The notes beneath the pieces were generated by a model that saw nothing but the letters and a program-made list of their open reading frames with translations, had not been told where the DNA came from and made no database searches. Shown here in pieces: positions 25,953 through 34,526 of a DNA stretch of 64,000 nt (position 1 is the first letter of the stretch; the number at the start of each line of letters is the position of its first letter). Location: NCBI RefSeq assembly GCF_038050405.1, contig NZ_CP150901.1, positions 3,844,001 to 3,908,000 of the forward strand. Reading direction: 5' to 3'. The position numbers were made by a program, and so were the translations under genes. Source of the stretch: Paraburkholderia sp. IMGN_8 (GTDB lineage Bacteria > Pseudomonadota > Gammaproteobacteria > Burkholderiales > Burkholderiaceae).

Positions 25953-27728
25953 TTACGCCTGCACCAGCGGACCAGCGTTCTTCAGATACTGCTCGCGGAT
26001 CGCCTTGGCGGAGTGGTAAGCGAGCGCGGCGACGAGCCCAGTCGGGTTATAGCCCATGTTCTGCGGGAAGGCGGACGCCCCCATCACAAAGACATTCGAT
26101 ACGTCCCAGCTTTGCAGATACTTGTTGACCACGCTGGTTTGTGGCGACGAGCCCATTAGGGCGCCTCCCGTCGTGTGCGTCGATTGGTAGAGGCGCGTGT
26201 CGTAATGCGAGCCCTTCTTCCGAACCGCCACGAAAACCTTCTCCGGATTCATCGCCTTCGCGACTTCTTCCATACGCTTGCCCATGTAGCCGAGCATGTC
26301 GTATTCGTTGTCGTGCCAGTCGAAGGTCATGCGCAGCAGCGGCAAGCCATAAGCGTCCCGGTAGGTCGGGTCGAGATCCAGACAGGCATCCTGATAAGGC
26401 ATGACGGAGCCCGCGATACCGATCGTCATATAACGCTGGTAGGCGTCCGTCACACCTTCCTTCCACTTGCTGCCCCATGCCGGCGTGCCGGGAACCGTCG
26501 GCGTCATCTTGATCGGACGGCCGCCGTAGCGTACGTGGCGAATGCTGGCTCCGCCCACGAAGCCAAGCGGACCGTGGTCGAACTGGTCGCCATTGAGGTC
26601 ATCCATGCCGATACCGCCCGCGCCCGTGCCGATAAACGGATTGAGTTGCGTCCCCTTCGGCAGCAGCACGTTGACTCCGCCGTTCATCTGATACGCGTAG
26701 TTGCGGCCGACCACGCCTTCGCCCGTCTTCGGGTCGTATGGTTTGCCGATGCCCGACAGCAACAGCAGCCGGACGTTGTGCATCTGGAACGCGGCGATGA
26801 TGACCAGATCGGCCGGTTGTTCGATTTCGCGGCCCTGCGCATCGATATAGGTCACTCCGACGGCCTTCTTCTTGTCGGAGTCGAGCAGGACCTTCGTCAC
26901 ATACGCGTGCGTACGTAGCTCAAAATTCGGCTTCTTCAGCAGGACGGGCAGGATCGTGGTCTGCGGCGAGGCCTTCGAATACATGTAGCAGCCGTAGCCT
27001 TCGCAGAAGCCGCAGAAATTGCACGGTCCAAGGCGCACGCCATACGGGTTCGTGTGCGCCGTGGACGAGTTCGCTGCCGGAGCGGGGTAGGGATGAAAGC
27101 CGGCCTCACGCGCAGCCTTCTCGAACAACTGCGCACCGAGTGAATTTTGCAGCGCAGGCGTGGGGTATTCGCTGGTGCGTTTGCCCTCGAGCGGATTGCC
27201 GCCCGCCTGGATCTGGCCGTTCAGGTTGCCCGCCTTGCCCGAGGTGCCGAACACCTTTTCGGCGAAGTCGAAATGCGGTTCAAGTTCGTCATAGGTAACG
27301 CCGAAGTCCTGGACGTTCATGCCTTTGGGGATGAACTTCTTGCCGTAGCGCTCTTCGTAACGCGTACGCAATTCGAGCTCTTCAGGAAGCACGCGGTAAT
27401 GCATGCCGTTCCAGTGGAAGCCCGCACCGCCCACACCGTTGCCGAGCAGGAACGATCCATGCTGACGATAGGGCACCGCGAGATCGTTGACGCCGTGACG
27501 GATCGTCACCGTCTCGCGCGCGAGTTCCTGAAACAGCTTGCCGCGCACGGAATACGTGAGCTCGTCCACCACCTTCGGATATTGCGCGTCCGTCGGCGTG
27601 TCCTGCATCGCGCCACGTTCCAGCGCGACGACGTTGAGTCCGGCATCGGTCAACTCCTGTCCGAGGATCGCGCCCGTCCAGCCGAAGCCCACGATCACAC
27701 AGTCGACCTTATTCTTCTTGATTGCCAT
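25953..27728 (-). CDS. GMC-type FAD dehydrogenase subunit (gluconate 2-dehydrogenase-like)
   Basis: A 591-aa flavoprotein oxidising a sugar acid, sugar or polyol in the periplasm. It shows the FAD-binding motif VDCVIVGFGWTGAILGQEL at the N-terminus, VALERG, HWNGMHYR, and a cysteine cluster CNFCGFCEGYGC around residue 240 that may hold a 3Fe-4S cluster as in FAD-dependent glucose/gluconate dehydrogenases. The C-terminal block has STHTTGGALMGSSP (active-site His) and GASAFPQNMGYNPTGLVAALAYHSA. There is no signal peptide of its own; export is expected to depend on the Tat signal of the small subunit next door. Substrate is not readable. Confidence 0.93.
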   Translation of the reverse strand: MAIKKNKVDCVIVGFGWTGAILGQELTDAGLNVVALERGAMQDTPTDAQYPKVVDELTYSVRGKLFQELARETVTIRHGVNDLAVPYRQHGSFLLGNGVGGAGFHWNGMHYRVLPEELELRTRYEERYGKKFIPKGMNVQDFGVTYDELEPHFDFAEKVFGTSGKAGNLNGQIQAGGNPLEGKRTSEYPTPALQNSLGAQLFEKAAREAGFHPYPAPAANSSTAHTNPYGVRLGPCNFCGFCEGYGCYMYSKASPQTTILPVLLKKPNFELRTHAYVTKVLLDSDKKKAVGVTYIDAQGREIEQPADLVIIAAFQMHNVRLLLLSGIGKPYDPKTGEGVVGRNYAYQMNGGVNVLLPKGTQLNPFIGTGAGGIGMDDLNGDQFDHGPLGFVGGASIRHVRYGGRPIKMTPTVPGTPAWGSKWKEGVTDAYQRYMTIGIAGSVMPYQDACLDLDPTYRDAYGLPLLRMTFDWHDNEYDMLGYMGKRMEEVAKAMNPEKVFVAVRKKGSHYDTRLYQSTHTTGGALMGSSPQTSVVNKYLQSWDVSNVFVMGASAFPQNMGYNPTGLVAALAYHSAKAIREQYLKNAGPLVQA

Positions 27729-27740
27729 TTCCTTAGCCCC

Positions 27741-28469
27741 TTAATCCCGCTTCCCGTCGATCGAAACCGGCCCATACGGATACTTGACTCCCGGCTGATC
27801 GATCCAGTCCATGAAGTCGGCTCGCGCGCCCGGGAAGCCGACCATCTTCCATCCCACCATACCTTTGTTGCCGCCGTGAATCGGGTCGGCGAAGAAACCT
27901 TCTTTGGTATTGGCGAGCAGATAGGCGAAAAACGTGTGCGCGGGAACTCTATCGAACTCGATCCTGCCGTGCTCCATGTCGCCGAGTACCTGCGCCTGGG
28001 TAGGCTTGTCCAGTTGTGCGAAGGTTTTTCCGTCGTACTTCTTTGCGCACTCGTCGTCACAGGCCCTGATGCCGTGCCGGTAGATGTCGCGCGGCGTGAG
28101 GCTCAGCTGGTAGCCCATCTCGGGCGGCTGATCGGGGTGGAAGGGGCCTTGCATGTACCAGAGCTTGCCTTGTCCGAACGGCGCTTCCATCTGGCGATCG
28201 ATGAATTCGGGCACGCCTGCGCCGATCGCCCCGGGACCGAGTTCGTCTTCCGGAATGAGCCGGTCGACGGCCGCGCCGATGAAGCTCCATTCGGCCTCGG
28301 TGAAGTACTGCGGTTTATACGGCGCGTTGCCGGCGCTGGCAGCAGCGGGCTCAGCGGTGTCGCTGCAAGCCGACTGCGTCAGCACGATCCCAGAGGCGAC
28401 AGTCGCCGCGGGCACGATCGCGAGCACCTGGCGCAGAAAACGACGGCGCAGCTCCTTGTCGTGAGACAT
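27741..28469 (-). CDS. Gluconate 2-dehydrogenase gamma-type subunit with Tat signal
   Basis: A 242-aa small subunit that carries the Tat signal for export of the flavoprotein. The N-terminus has a twin-arginine motif (RRRFLRQVLAIVPAATVASG) followed by a hydrophobic stretch and QSACSD. The rest shows the family features: FTEAEWSFIGAAVDRLIPEDELGPGA, FIDRQME, and a C-terminal RADFMDWIDQPGVKYPYGP. The start at 28469 has GGAGA nine bases upstream and places the Tat motif at once; longer in-frame starts (to 28646) add no recognisable sequence. It is the first gene of the dehydrogenase operon. Confidence 0.9.
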   Translation of the reverse strand: MSHDKELRRRFLRQVLAIVPAATVASGIVLTQSACSDTAEPAAASAGNAPYKPQYFTEAEWSFIGAAVDRLIPEDELGPGAIGAGVPEFIDRQMEAPFGQGKLWYMQGPFHPDQPPEMGYQLSLTPRDIYRHGIRACDDECAKKYDGKTFAQLDKPTQAQVLGDMEHGRIEFDRVPAHTFFAYLLANTKEGFFADPIHGGNKGMVGWKMVGFPGARADFMDWIDQPGVKYPYGPVSIDGKRD

Positions 28470-28545
28470 GGTCTGTTTCTCCATTGTTGGGGTAGTTGAC
28501 CGCGCGAACTGGATCGTAATCGCGATGCTCGCGCAAAGCGGGCGA

Positions 28546-28690
28546 GTCCGCCGATCAGATCCCCGTTCTCCATGGCCGCGACGGACGACCGTTTTGCGAG
28601 TGTGCGTGCCTCTCCAGCTACGACGGCGACGCCCTCGTCCACACATCGGCGTGCCACCTCGACCGCCGCATTGAGCGTGTGGATGTCAGT
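28546..28690 (-). pseudogene. Relic of a methyl-accepting chemotaxis protein signalling domain
   Basis: Read on the minus strand, this codes TDIHTLNAAVEVARRCVDEG then VAVVAGEARTLAKRSSVAAM and ENGDLIGGL. It lines up with the universally conserved hairpin tip of chemoreceptors ([44 protein letters not shown]). Several key residues are changed (for example ILALNAA to IHTLNAA) and no start, membrane segment or downstream part remains. It is a decayed fragment rather than a gene. Confidence 0.75.
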
Positions 28691-28974
28691 GTGGAGTGGA
28701 TGAATACGAGCACCCAGCGAGGGCGGCCACAAGAAATAGCGCAATATATTTCACGATGATTAAGTGTATTTATTTAGTTAGCGGCCAATCTAGACACTGA
28801 CCCATAGTGCGTGAACGCAGCGCCAGTTGCAAAAAGCGACACCCGAGCAAGCCGCGACAGTGCCGTGAAACAGGAGATACAAAACAGATGTCGCCGTGGC
28901 CACATTTCGTCCGGAAGGCTACCAAGCAACAACTTGCAGAAAAATCGAAGTTCTTCCAATTTCCGCTGGATCTT

Positions 28975-29075
28975 AGATCTTGCTGACCGCCAGCAATGTA
29001 TTTTGCCGAGCGTCGAAGACCAGGCATTCAGGGATCTGACCCAGGCGTGGGTAAAGCTGAATCGGCGGAACTGGC
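28975..29075 (+). pseudogene. Possible transposase fragment (IS110-like)
   Basis: A short plus-strand frame reads LADRQQCILPSVEDQAFRDL then TQAWVKL. The P-S--DQA-RDL pattern resembles the region after the catalytic domain in IS110-family transposases. The fragment is under 40 codons with no start or ends, so this is a weak guess. Confidence 0.22.
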
Positions 29076-29521
29076 CGCGTTGCTGATGCGACGTGCCAAT
29101 CTGGCCGCGGAACTGGCCGGACGCCCCGACTTCGCCTTCCGGTACCGTCCCGCGCACATCTGCGCGACTCCTTACGAAAAACAGCGGACAATTGCCTAGC
29201 ACTTGACCGATCCACCTTGTCGCACCTAGAGTCGCGGCACGCGACTTTCGATGCCGCGGGTTTGTTGATCACCCTCGCCATTTGCAAAACGTGAACCGTT
29301 CGCCTCACCCTCTTATTAAAGATGCTTCTGTCGTCTTGTGACGGCTAGGACCAAACAAAGCCACGACTCGGTCGCGCACCGTTACTCATCGCAAATGATC
29401 AGCAGGCCTAGAGGAATTTAGTCTGGCAGTGTCTGGCCAACCGGTGCACGCTCCACGTCGGATACGCGAACAGCTGGGAGGCGCGGACAGCCTTGGTGCT
29501 TTGCGGACTTCAACGGTCCTT

Positions 29522-30117
29522 CTATTTCCACGGCAACGGGGGCGACATAGCAGAAGTGATGTGTTCGATCAACGCTCTAACCCGAGCAGGTAACGCGACG
29601 GATTGCGAGAACACTGCCTGGATCGTATCCAGCGCCATCAGCCAGCCTTGCAACCTCACTTCGACCAGCCTTGCCGAACGGACCTCGTCGTTTGCCAAGA
29701 AGGCTGGTAGCGCCGCCAGCCCGAGGCCCTCGACCGCCGCATCGCGCAGCGCCTCACCGCTATTGGACACAAAGCGGGGAGGAAGGGTCAGAGAGCGGAT
29801 CTCATGGCTGCGTGGGTGCTCGAATTGCCAGATGTGTCCAGATGTCGCATTGGCATACGCAAGGCAGGCGTGGCGAGATCATCCAGCGTGCGTGGCAGCC
29901 CTTCTCGCTTCAGGTAGGCCTCGCTTCCATAGATGCCACGCCGGCTGACGGCAATCCGCCGGGCCTTTAAAGAACTGTCTTCCAGGCGGCAAATGCGGAT
30001 CGCCAGGTCGTAGCCGCGTGCGCCTATGTCCACGTAGCGATCGTCCAGATCCAGCCTTACGTCGACCTCCGGATGCATGAGCATGAATTTGCTAACGATG
30101 GGGCTCAGCTTGGCGCG
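29522..30117 (-). pseudogene. Truncated LysR-type regulator (effector domain only, frameshifted)
   Basis: The minus strand codes the effector-binding half of a LysR regulator: KLSPIVSKFMLMHPEVDVRL, DLAIRICRLEDSSLKARRIA, then after a frameshift near 29820 (WQFEHPRSHEIRSLTLPPRF) the end SNSGEALRDAAVEGLGLAAL. The helix-turn-helix half is missing: the sequence is cut at about 30117 by a partial IS6-type transposase reading the other way. It cannot bind DNA as a regulator. Confidence 0.8.
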
Positions 30118-30534
30118 GTGCTTGACGTGCTGGTGCAAGGCCGGCGCGACCGGCACGCCGCCACGCGCCTTATGCGCATGCTGCTCAGGAAGCATAGGCG
30201 TGCCCCACGTGTACTGATTACTGACAAGCTCAAAAGCTATGCGGCGGCGAACCGGGATCTGGGGATAAACGTCGAACACCGCCAGCACAAGGGGCTGAAC
30301 AACCGGGCGGAGAACTCGCACCAGCCGACACGAGTCCGCGAGAAGGTGATGCGTCGCTTCAAATCAGCGCGTCAGCTGCAACGTTTCTCTTCGGTCCACG
30401 ACCAGGTAGCCAATCTCTTCATGCATTGCCGCTACCACACCGACGCAAGGGAAAGGCGGGCGCTACGCACCGAGACCTTCGAGGCGTGGGAAAGCGTGAC
30501 GGGCACTGCCATGTTGGAGCGCCTTGCCGCATAA
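30118..30534 (+). pseudogene. Partial IS6-family transposase (C-terminal part)
   Basis: The plus strand codes LDVLVQGRRDRHAATRLMRM, then VLITDKLKSYAAA (second catalytic Asp) and HRQHKGLNNRAENSHQPTR (catalytic Glu), ending FEAWESVTGTAMLERLAA. The N-terminal third with the first Asp is absent. This belongs to a different IS6 subgroup from the two elements at 10693-12314. It interrupts the LysR relic; no intact terminal repeat was found downstream. Confidence 0.8.
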
Positions 30535-30741
30535 AATAGCTATCCTTATGTACCGCGTGTTCGAGCGCGTGCCGGTCGACAACTTGACAATACCTTTGTA
30601 CGTGCTGACCGTCTTGTTGCTATCGAAGAGGCGTTTGGCGATTTGCGCGATCCGCACAGCCGCGCAGCCGCACACCGGGCGATGATGCGATTGCCATGCC
30701 CAGGATTCCAGCATCCAGATCACACACGGCAAAACCCGTCC

Positions 30742-30770
30742 TTGAATTTAACTAACTCATCAATTAGCAT
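30742..30770 (+). promoter_or_regulatory. Candidate promoter and operator of the TetR gene
   Basis: TTGAAT (30742-30747) and TAGCAT (30765-30770) are spaced 17 bp. CTAA and TTAG arms with an 8-bp gap (30752-30767) lie between them, a possible self-repression site. Transcription from here would start at about the ATG (30777), which has no ribosome site, so the mRNA could be leaderless. Weak evidence. Confidence 0.35.
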
Positions 30771-30776
30771 GGATCG

Positions 30777-31478
30777 ATGAACCCGAAACGCTCGTCCGCG
30801 AAGCCACTCGGTCGCCGCCCGGCTATCGAGGACTTCGATGTGCGCGAACATCTGCTCGACACCGCGACACGGCTCTTTTCCGAACGCGGCATCGCGGCCA
30901 CAACGGTCGCGCAGATCGCCGCCGAGGCGGGAGTCACGTCGGCGCTGGTCCATTACTACTTCACGAATCGCGAAAAGTTGCTCGATGCGGTGGCCGACGA
31001 GCGGCTCGCCCGTGCGGCGGAATTCGTCTGGCGCCCGGTCGTTGAAGACGCCGCAAGCGATCCCTTCGCGCTGGTTCACGAATTCGTCGCGCGGCTGTTC
31101 GACGTGACGGACCGCATGCCCTGGTTGCCGCCGCTCTGGCTGCGGGAGATCGTCAACGAAGGCGGCCTGCTGCGTGAACGAATGATGCAGCGCATCCCGT
31201 TCGACAACATCAAGCGCTTCAGCAGCCGTGTTGCGCACGCGCAGCAGGACGGCGCCGTCAACGCCGAACTGGAAGCCATGTTGCTGTTCAACTCAATTCT
31301 GGCGCTCGTGATGCTGCCGCTCTCCACCGCGAAGATTTGGCAAAGCGCGCGAGGTCTGCCTGTCATCGAACGTGATGCGTTGCGCCGGCACGTGACCGCG
31401 CTGCTGATCGGCGGCATGCAACCGCTGCCGCGCCCGGCGCCACCGAAGCCCCGCGCCGTCCCACGGAGCAAGTCATGA
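30777..31478 (+). CDS. TetR-family transcriptional regulator (CecR-like)
   Basis: A 233-aa repressor. The N-terminal helix-turn-helix region reads LLDTATRLFSERGIAATTVAQIAAEAGVT then SALVHYYFTNREKLLDAV, the standard TetR pattern (about residues 24-75). The C-terminal ligand domain has WLPPLWLREIVNEGGLLRERM, resembling the group that sits upstream of YbhF/YbhS/YbhR-type efflux operons. Its stop overlaps the start of the adaptor gene by 4 bp, so it is the first gene of the efflux operon and probably represses it and itself until an unknown compound binds. Confidence 0.93.
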   Translation: MNPKRSSAKPLGRRPAIEDFDVREHLLDTATRLFSERGIAATTVAQIAAEAGVTSALVHYYFTNREKLLDAVADERLARAAEFVWRPVVEDAASDPFALVHEFVARLFDVTDRMPWLPPLWLREIVNEGGLLRERMMQRIPFDNIKRFSSRVAHAQQDGAVNAELEAMLLFNSILALVMLPLSTAKIWQSARGLPVIERDALRRHVTALLIGGMQPLPRPAPPKPRAVPRSKS

Positions 31479-32434
31479 GCCGCTTTTCCCGCGTTTCGGT
31501 TTGCCTGCTGTTCGCCGCGACGGCATTGGCGGGTTGCTCGCATCGCGATAACAGCGTCTATCAAGGCTATGTCGAGGGTGAGTTCGTCTATCTCGGCTCG
31601 TCGCAGTCCGGCAAGCTTACGCAGTTGGCGGTCGCACGAGGGCAGACGGTTGACGCGAGCGCGCCGGTGTTCACGCTCGAATCCGTAGACGAGACCGCCG
31701 CATTGCAGCAGGCACAACAGCAACTCGCTGCGGCACGCGCACAGCTAGCCGATATCCGGACCGGCAAGCGCCGTCCCGAAGTGAACGTGACCAAAGCGCA
31801 ACTCGCGCAGGCCGTCGCCAATGCGCGCAAGGCCGCATTGCAATTGACGCGCGATGAAGCACAGTACCGCGTAGGCGGCATTCCGAAAGCACAGCTCGAC
31901 GATTCGCGCGCCAACGCCGACGCCACCGCCGCGCAGGTCCGCGAACTCAGCAACCAGGTGGATGTCGCTTTGCTCCCCGGCCGTTCGCAGCAAATCACCG
32001 CGCAAAGCGCACAGGTCGACGCCGCGCAGGCGGCCGTCGCACAGGCGCAATGGAAGCTCGACCAGAAGCGCGTCAACGCACCGGCGCAAGGACTCGTCTA
32101 CGACACGCTGTATCGAGTCGGGGAGTGGGTACAGGCGGGCAATCCTGTCGTGCAGATGCTGCCGCCGCAGAACGTGAAAGTTCGCTTCTTCGTACCGGAG
32201 ACCGTGGTCGGCAAGCTCGCCCCAGGCCGTGCGCTTTCCATTCATTGCGACGGTTGCACCGCCGATGTTCCAGCGAAAATCACGTACATATCGAGCGAGG
32301 CCGAATACACACCGCCGGTGATCTACAGCAACGAGAACCGTGCGAAGCTGGTGTTCATGGTCGAAGCTCATCCGTCCGCCGCCGACGCAGTCAAGCTTCA
32401 TCCCGGCCAACCCGTCGCGGTGAGCCTGCGATGA
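31475..32434 (+). CDS. HlyD-like periplasmic adaptor lipoprotein of an ABC efflux pump
   Basis: A 319-aa membrane fusion protein (YbhG/YhiI type). The N-terminus has a lipobox (ATALAGC, Cys about 22). Then the first lipoyl half (YVEGEFVYLGSSQSGKLTQL), a Gln/Ala-rich coiled coil (about 65-185), the second half (NAPAQGLVYDTLYRVGEWVQ) and a beta-barrel part (VRFFVPETVVGKL). It would link the inner-membrane ABC-2 permease to the outer-membrane channel. Starts inside the TetR stop and ends inside the ATPase start (ATGA at 32431-32434). Confidence 0.92.
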   Translation: MSRFSRVSVCLLFAATALAGCSHRDNSVYQGYVEGEFVYLGSSQSGKLTQLAVARGQTVDASAPVFTLESVDETAALQQAQQQLAAARAQLADIRTGKRRPEVNVTKAQLAQAVANARKAALQLTRDEAQYRVGGIPKAQLDDSRANADATAAQVRELSNQVDVALLPGRSQQITAQSAQVDAAQAAVAQAQWKLDQKRVNAPAQGLVYDTLYRVGEWVQAGNPVVQMLPPQNVKVRFFVPETVVGKLAPGRALSIHCDGCTADVPAKITYISSEAEYTPPVIYSNENRAKLVFMVEAHPSAADAVKLHPGQPVAVSLR

Positions 32435-33375
32435 ACCAGCCCGCGCCGCAATACGCGATCGACGTGCACAAGCTCAACAAGCACTTCGGCGACAAACATG
32501 TCGTCAACGACGTGACGTTGCAGGTTGCGCGCGGCGAGATCTTTGGCTTCCTCGGGCCGAACGGCAGCGGCAAGACCACCTCGATCCGTTTGATGTGCGG
32601 GCTGCTTACGCCGGACTCTGGCACCGGCACCTGCCTCGGTTACGACATCGTCCGCGAGAGCGCGCAGATCAAGCGCAACGTCGGCTATATGACGCAGCGC
32701 TTCTCGTATTGGGACGACCTGACGATCCGCGAGAATCTCGATTTCGTCGCACGCATCTATCAGATGGCAAACCGGCGCGAAGCGGTCGATCGCGCACTCG
32801 AATCGCTCGGACTGCAAAGCCGCGCGAATCAGTTGACCGGCGCGCTATCCGGCGGCTGGAAACAGCGCCTCGCGCTCGCCGCCTGCATGCTGCACGAGCC
32901 GCGATTGCTGCTGCTCGACGAACCGACCGCGGGCGTCGACCCGAACGCACGCCGCGAATTCTGGGAAGAGTTGCACCGCCTCGCGGCGCGCGGCATTTCG
33001 GTTCTGGTCAGCACGCACTACATGGATGAAGCCGAGCGTTGCCACAAGCTGGCGTACATTGCGTACGGCAAGCTGCTGGCGCAAGGCACCTCGAAGGAAG
33101 TGATCGAATCGCAGAATCTGGCGACATGGACCATCTACGGTGAGCACCTGAGCAAACTCTCGGAACAGTTGCGCAAAACGCCCGGCGTCGATCAGACCGT
33201 CGTATTCGGTTCAGCGCTGCATGTCAGCGGCAGCGACCACGCAACGCTCGAAGCCGCCGTCAAACGCGCGACCGAGGGCACGGCGCTACGCGCCGAGCGC
33301 ATCGAAACCGGGCTTGAAGACGTGTTCATCTACCTGATGAGCCACTCCGCCGACAACTACGGAGCGCAATCGTGA
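32431..33375 (+). CDS. ABC transporter ATP-binding protein (ABC-2 efflux, YbhF-like half)
   Basis: A 314-aa ATPase powering the permease downstream. Walker A GPNGSGKTT (about residue 40), signature LSGGWKQR, Walker B LLLLDEPTAGVDP, and a switch His in STHYMDEAERC. The C-terminal region (GTALRAERIETGLEDVFIYL) is typical of drug-efflux ATPases. YbhF of E. coli has two such domains; this is a single domain. ATG at 32431 is chosen as it overlaps the adaptor stop and gives the usual short N-terminus. Confidence 0.93.
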   Translation: MNQPAPQYAIDVHKLNKHFGDKHVVNDVTLQVARGEIFGFLGPNGSGKTTSIRLMCGLLTPDSGTGTCLGYDIVRESAQIKRNVGYMTQRFSYWDDLTIRENLDFVARIYQMANRREAVDRALESLGLQSRANQLTGALSGGWKQRLALAACMLHEPRLLLLDEPTAGVDPNARREFWEELHRLAARGISVLVSTHYMDEAERCHKLAYIAYGKLLAQGTSKEVIESQNLATWTIYGEHLSKLSEQLRKTPGVDQTVVFGSALHVSGSDHATLEAAVKRATEGTALRAERIETGLEDVFIYLMSHSADNYGAQS

Positions 33376-34514
33376 GCACGCGCGTCCTGTTCTCGCTCTC
33401 GCGCTGGTGGAGCATCGTGCTCAAAGAGTTTTTGCAATTAAAGCGCGACCGGATCACGTTCGCGATGATCGTCGGCCTGCCGGTCATCCAGCTCACGCTG
33501 TTCGGCTTCGCGATCAACACCGACCCGAAGCATCTGCCGACTGCCGTCATCATCGGCGACGAGAGCACGTTCTCGCGCAGCTTCGTCGCGGCGATGAAGA
33601 ACTCCATGTATTTCGACATCGTCGAAACCTTGCCCAACGAGGAGGCCGGCCGCCGCGCTCTGGCCCAAGGCCGGGTGCAGTTCGTGTTGTCGGTGCCGGT
33701 GGATTTTTCGCAACGTCTGCTTCGCGGTGAACGCCCTTCGCTGCTGGTCGAAGCCGATGCGACCGACCCCACCGCGACGAACACCGCGCTCGCTGCGCTC
33801 CCGGGCCTTGTGCAACCGGTCGCGGATAAGGACATCACCGGGCCGCTCGCCCATCTGAACGGTACCGCTGCCGCATTCGACGTGCAGGTGCACCGGCTCT
33901 ACAACCCCGAAGGCATCACGCAATACAACGTGGTGCCGGGCCTGATGGGCGTGATCCTGACGATGACGATGGTAATGATGACTGGCCTCGCAATCACCCG
34001 CGAACGCGAGCGCGGCACGATGGAAAACCTGCTCGCCACGCCCGTGCTGCCGATCGAAGTGATGACCGGCAAGATCGTGCCTTACGTGATGATCGGGCTG
34101 GTGCAGGCGTCGATCATTCTCGCTGCGGCGCGCTACGTATTCGATGTGCCGTTCGCGGGCAGCCTGCTGGCGATCTATCTGGCTGCGCTGCTGTTTATCG
34201 CGGCGAATCTGACGGTCGGTATCACGCTTTCGTCGATTGCGCAGAATCAGTTGCAGGCGATGCAGCTGACCGTGTTCTATTTTCTGCCGAGTCTGCTGCT
34301 ATCCGGTTTCATGTTCCCATTTGCGGGCATGCCAGGCTGGGCGCAATTCATCGGCAATCTGCTGCCGCTTACGTATTTCAACCGGCTGATTCGCGGCATT
34401 CTGCTCAAAGGGAACGGCTGGGCCGACCTGTGGCCATCGGTATGGCCTGTGGCGTTGTTCATGGTCGTCGTGATGAGCATCGCGCTGCGCTTCTACCGGC
34501 GCACACTCGACTAG
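33372..34514 (+). CDS. ABC-2 type permease (YbhS/YbhR-like)
   Basis: A 380-aa inner-membrane permease. One N-terminal helix (FAMIVGLPVIQLTLFGFAI) is followed by a large periplasmic domain (about 50-175), then five C-terminal helices beginning VVPGLMGVILTMTMVMMTGL. The conserved coupling motif ITRERERGTMENLLATPV follows. GTG at 33372 overlaps the ATPase stop (GTGA). One permease gene is present where E. coli has two (ybhS and ybhR), so it presumably works as a homodimer. Confidence 0.92.
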   Translation: MSTRVLFSLSRWWSIVLKEFLQLKRDRITFAMIVGLPVIQLTLFGFAINTDPKHLPTAVIIGDESTFSRSFVAAMKNSMYFDIVETLPNEEAGRRALAQGRVQFVLSVPVDFSQRLLRGERPSLLVEADATDPTATNTALAALPGLVQPVADKDITGPLAHLNGTAAAFDVQVHRLYNPEGITQYNVVPGLMGVILTMTMVMMTGLAITRERERGTMENLLATPVLPIEVMTGKIVPYVMIGLVQASIILAAARYVFDVPFAGSLLAIYLAALLFIAANLTVGITLSSIAQNQLQAMQLTVFYFLPSLLLSGFMFPFAGMPGWAQFIGNLLPLTYFNRLIRGILLKGNGWADLWPSVWPVALFMVVVMSIALRFYRRTLD

Positions 34515-34526
34515 GAGGACCGGTCG

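Larger units (their letters stand above)
28470..29521. other. Gene-poor stretch with decayed fragments
   Basis: About 1.05 kb without an intact gene. It contains a chemoreceptor fragment at 28546-28690, a possible IS110-like fragment near 28975-29075, and otherwise no frame with coding character. The AT-rich part around 28745-28790 may contain the promoter for the dehydrogenase operon. Confidence 0.55.
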
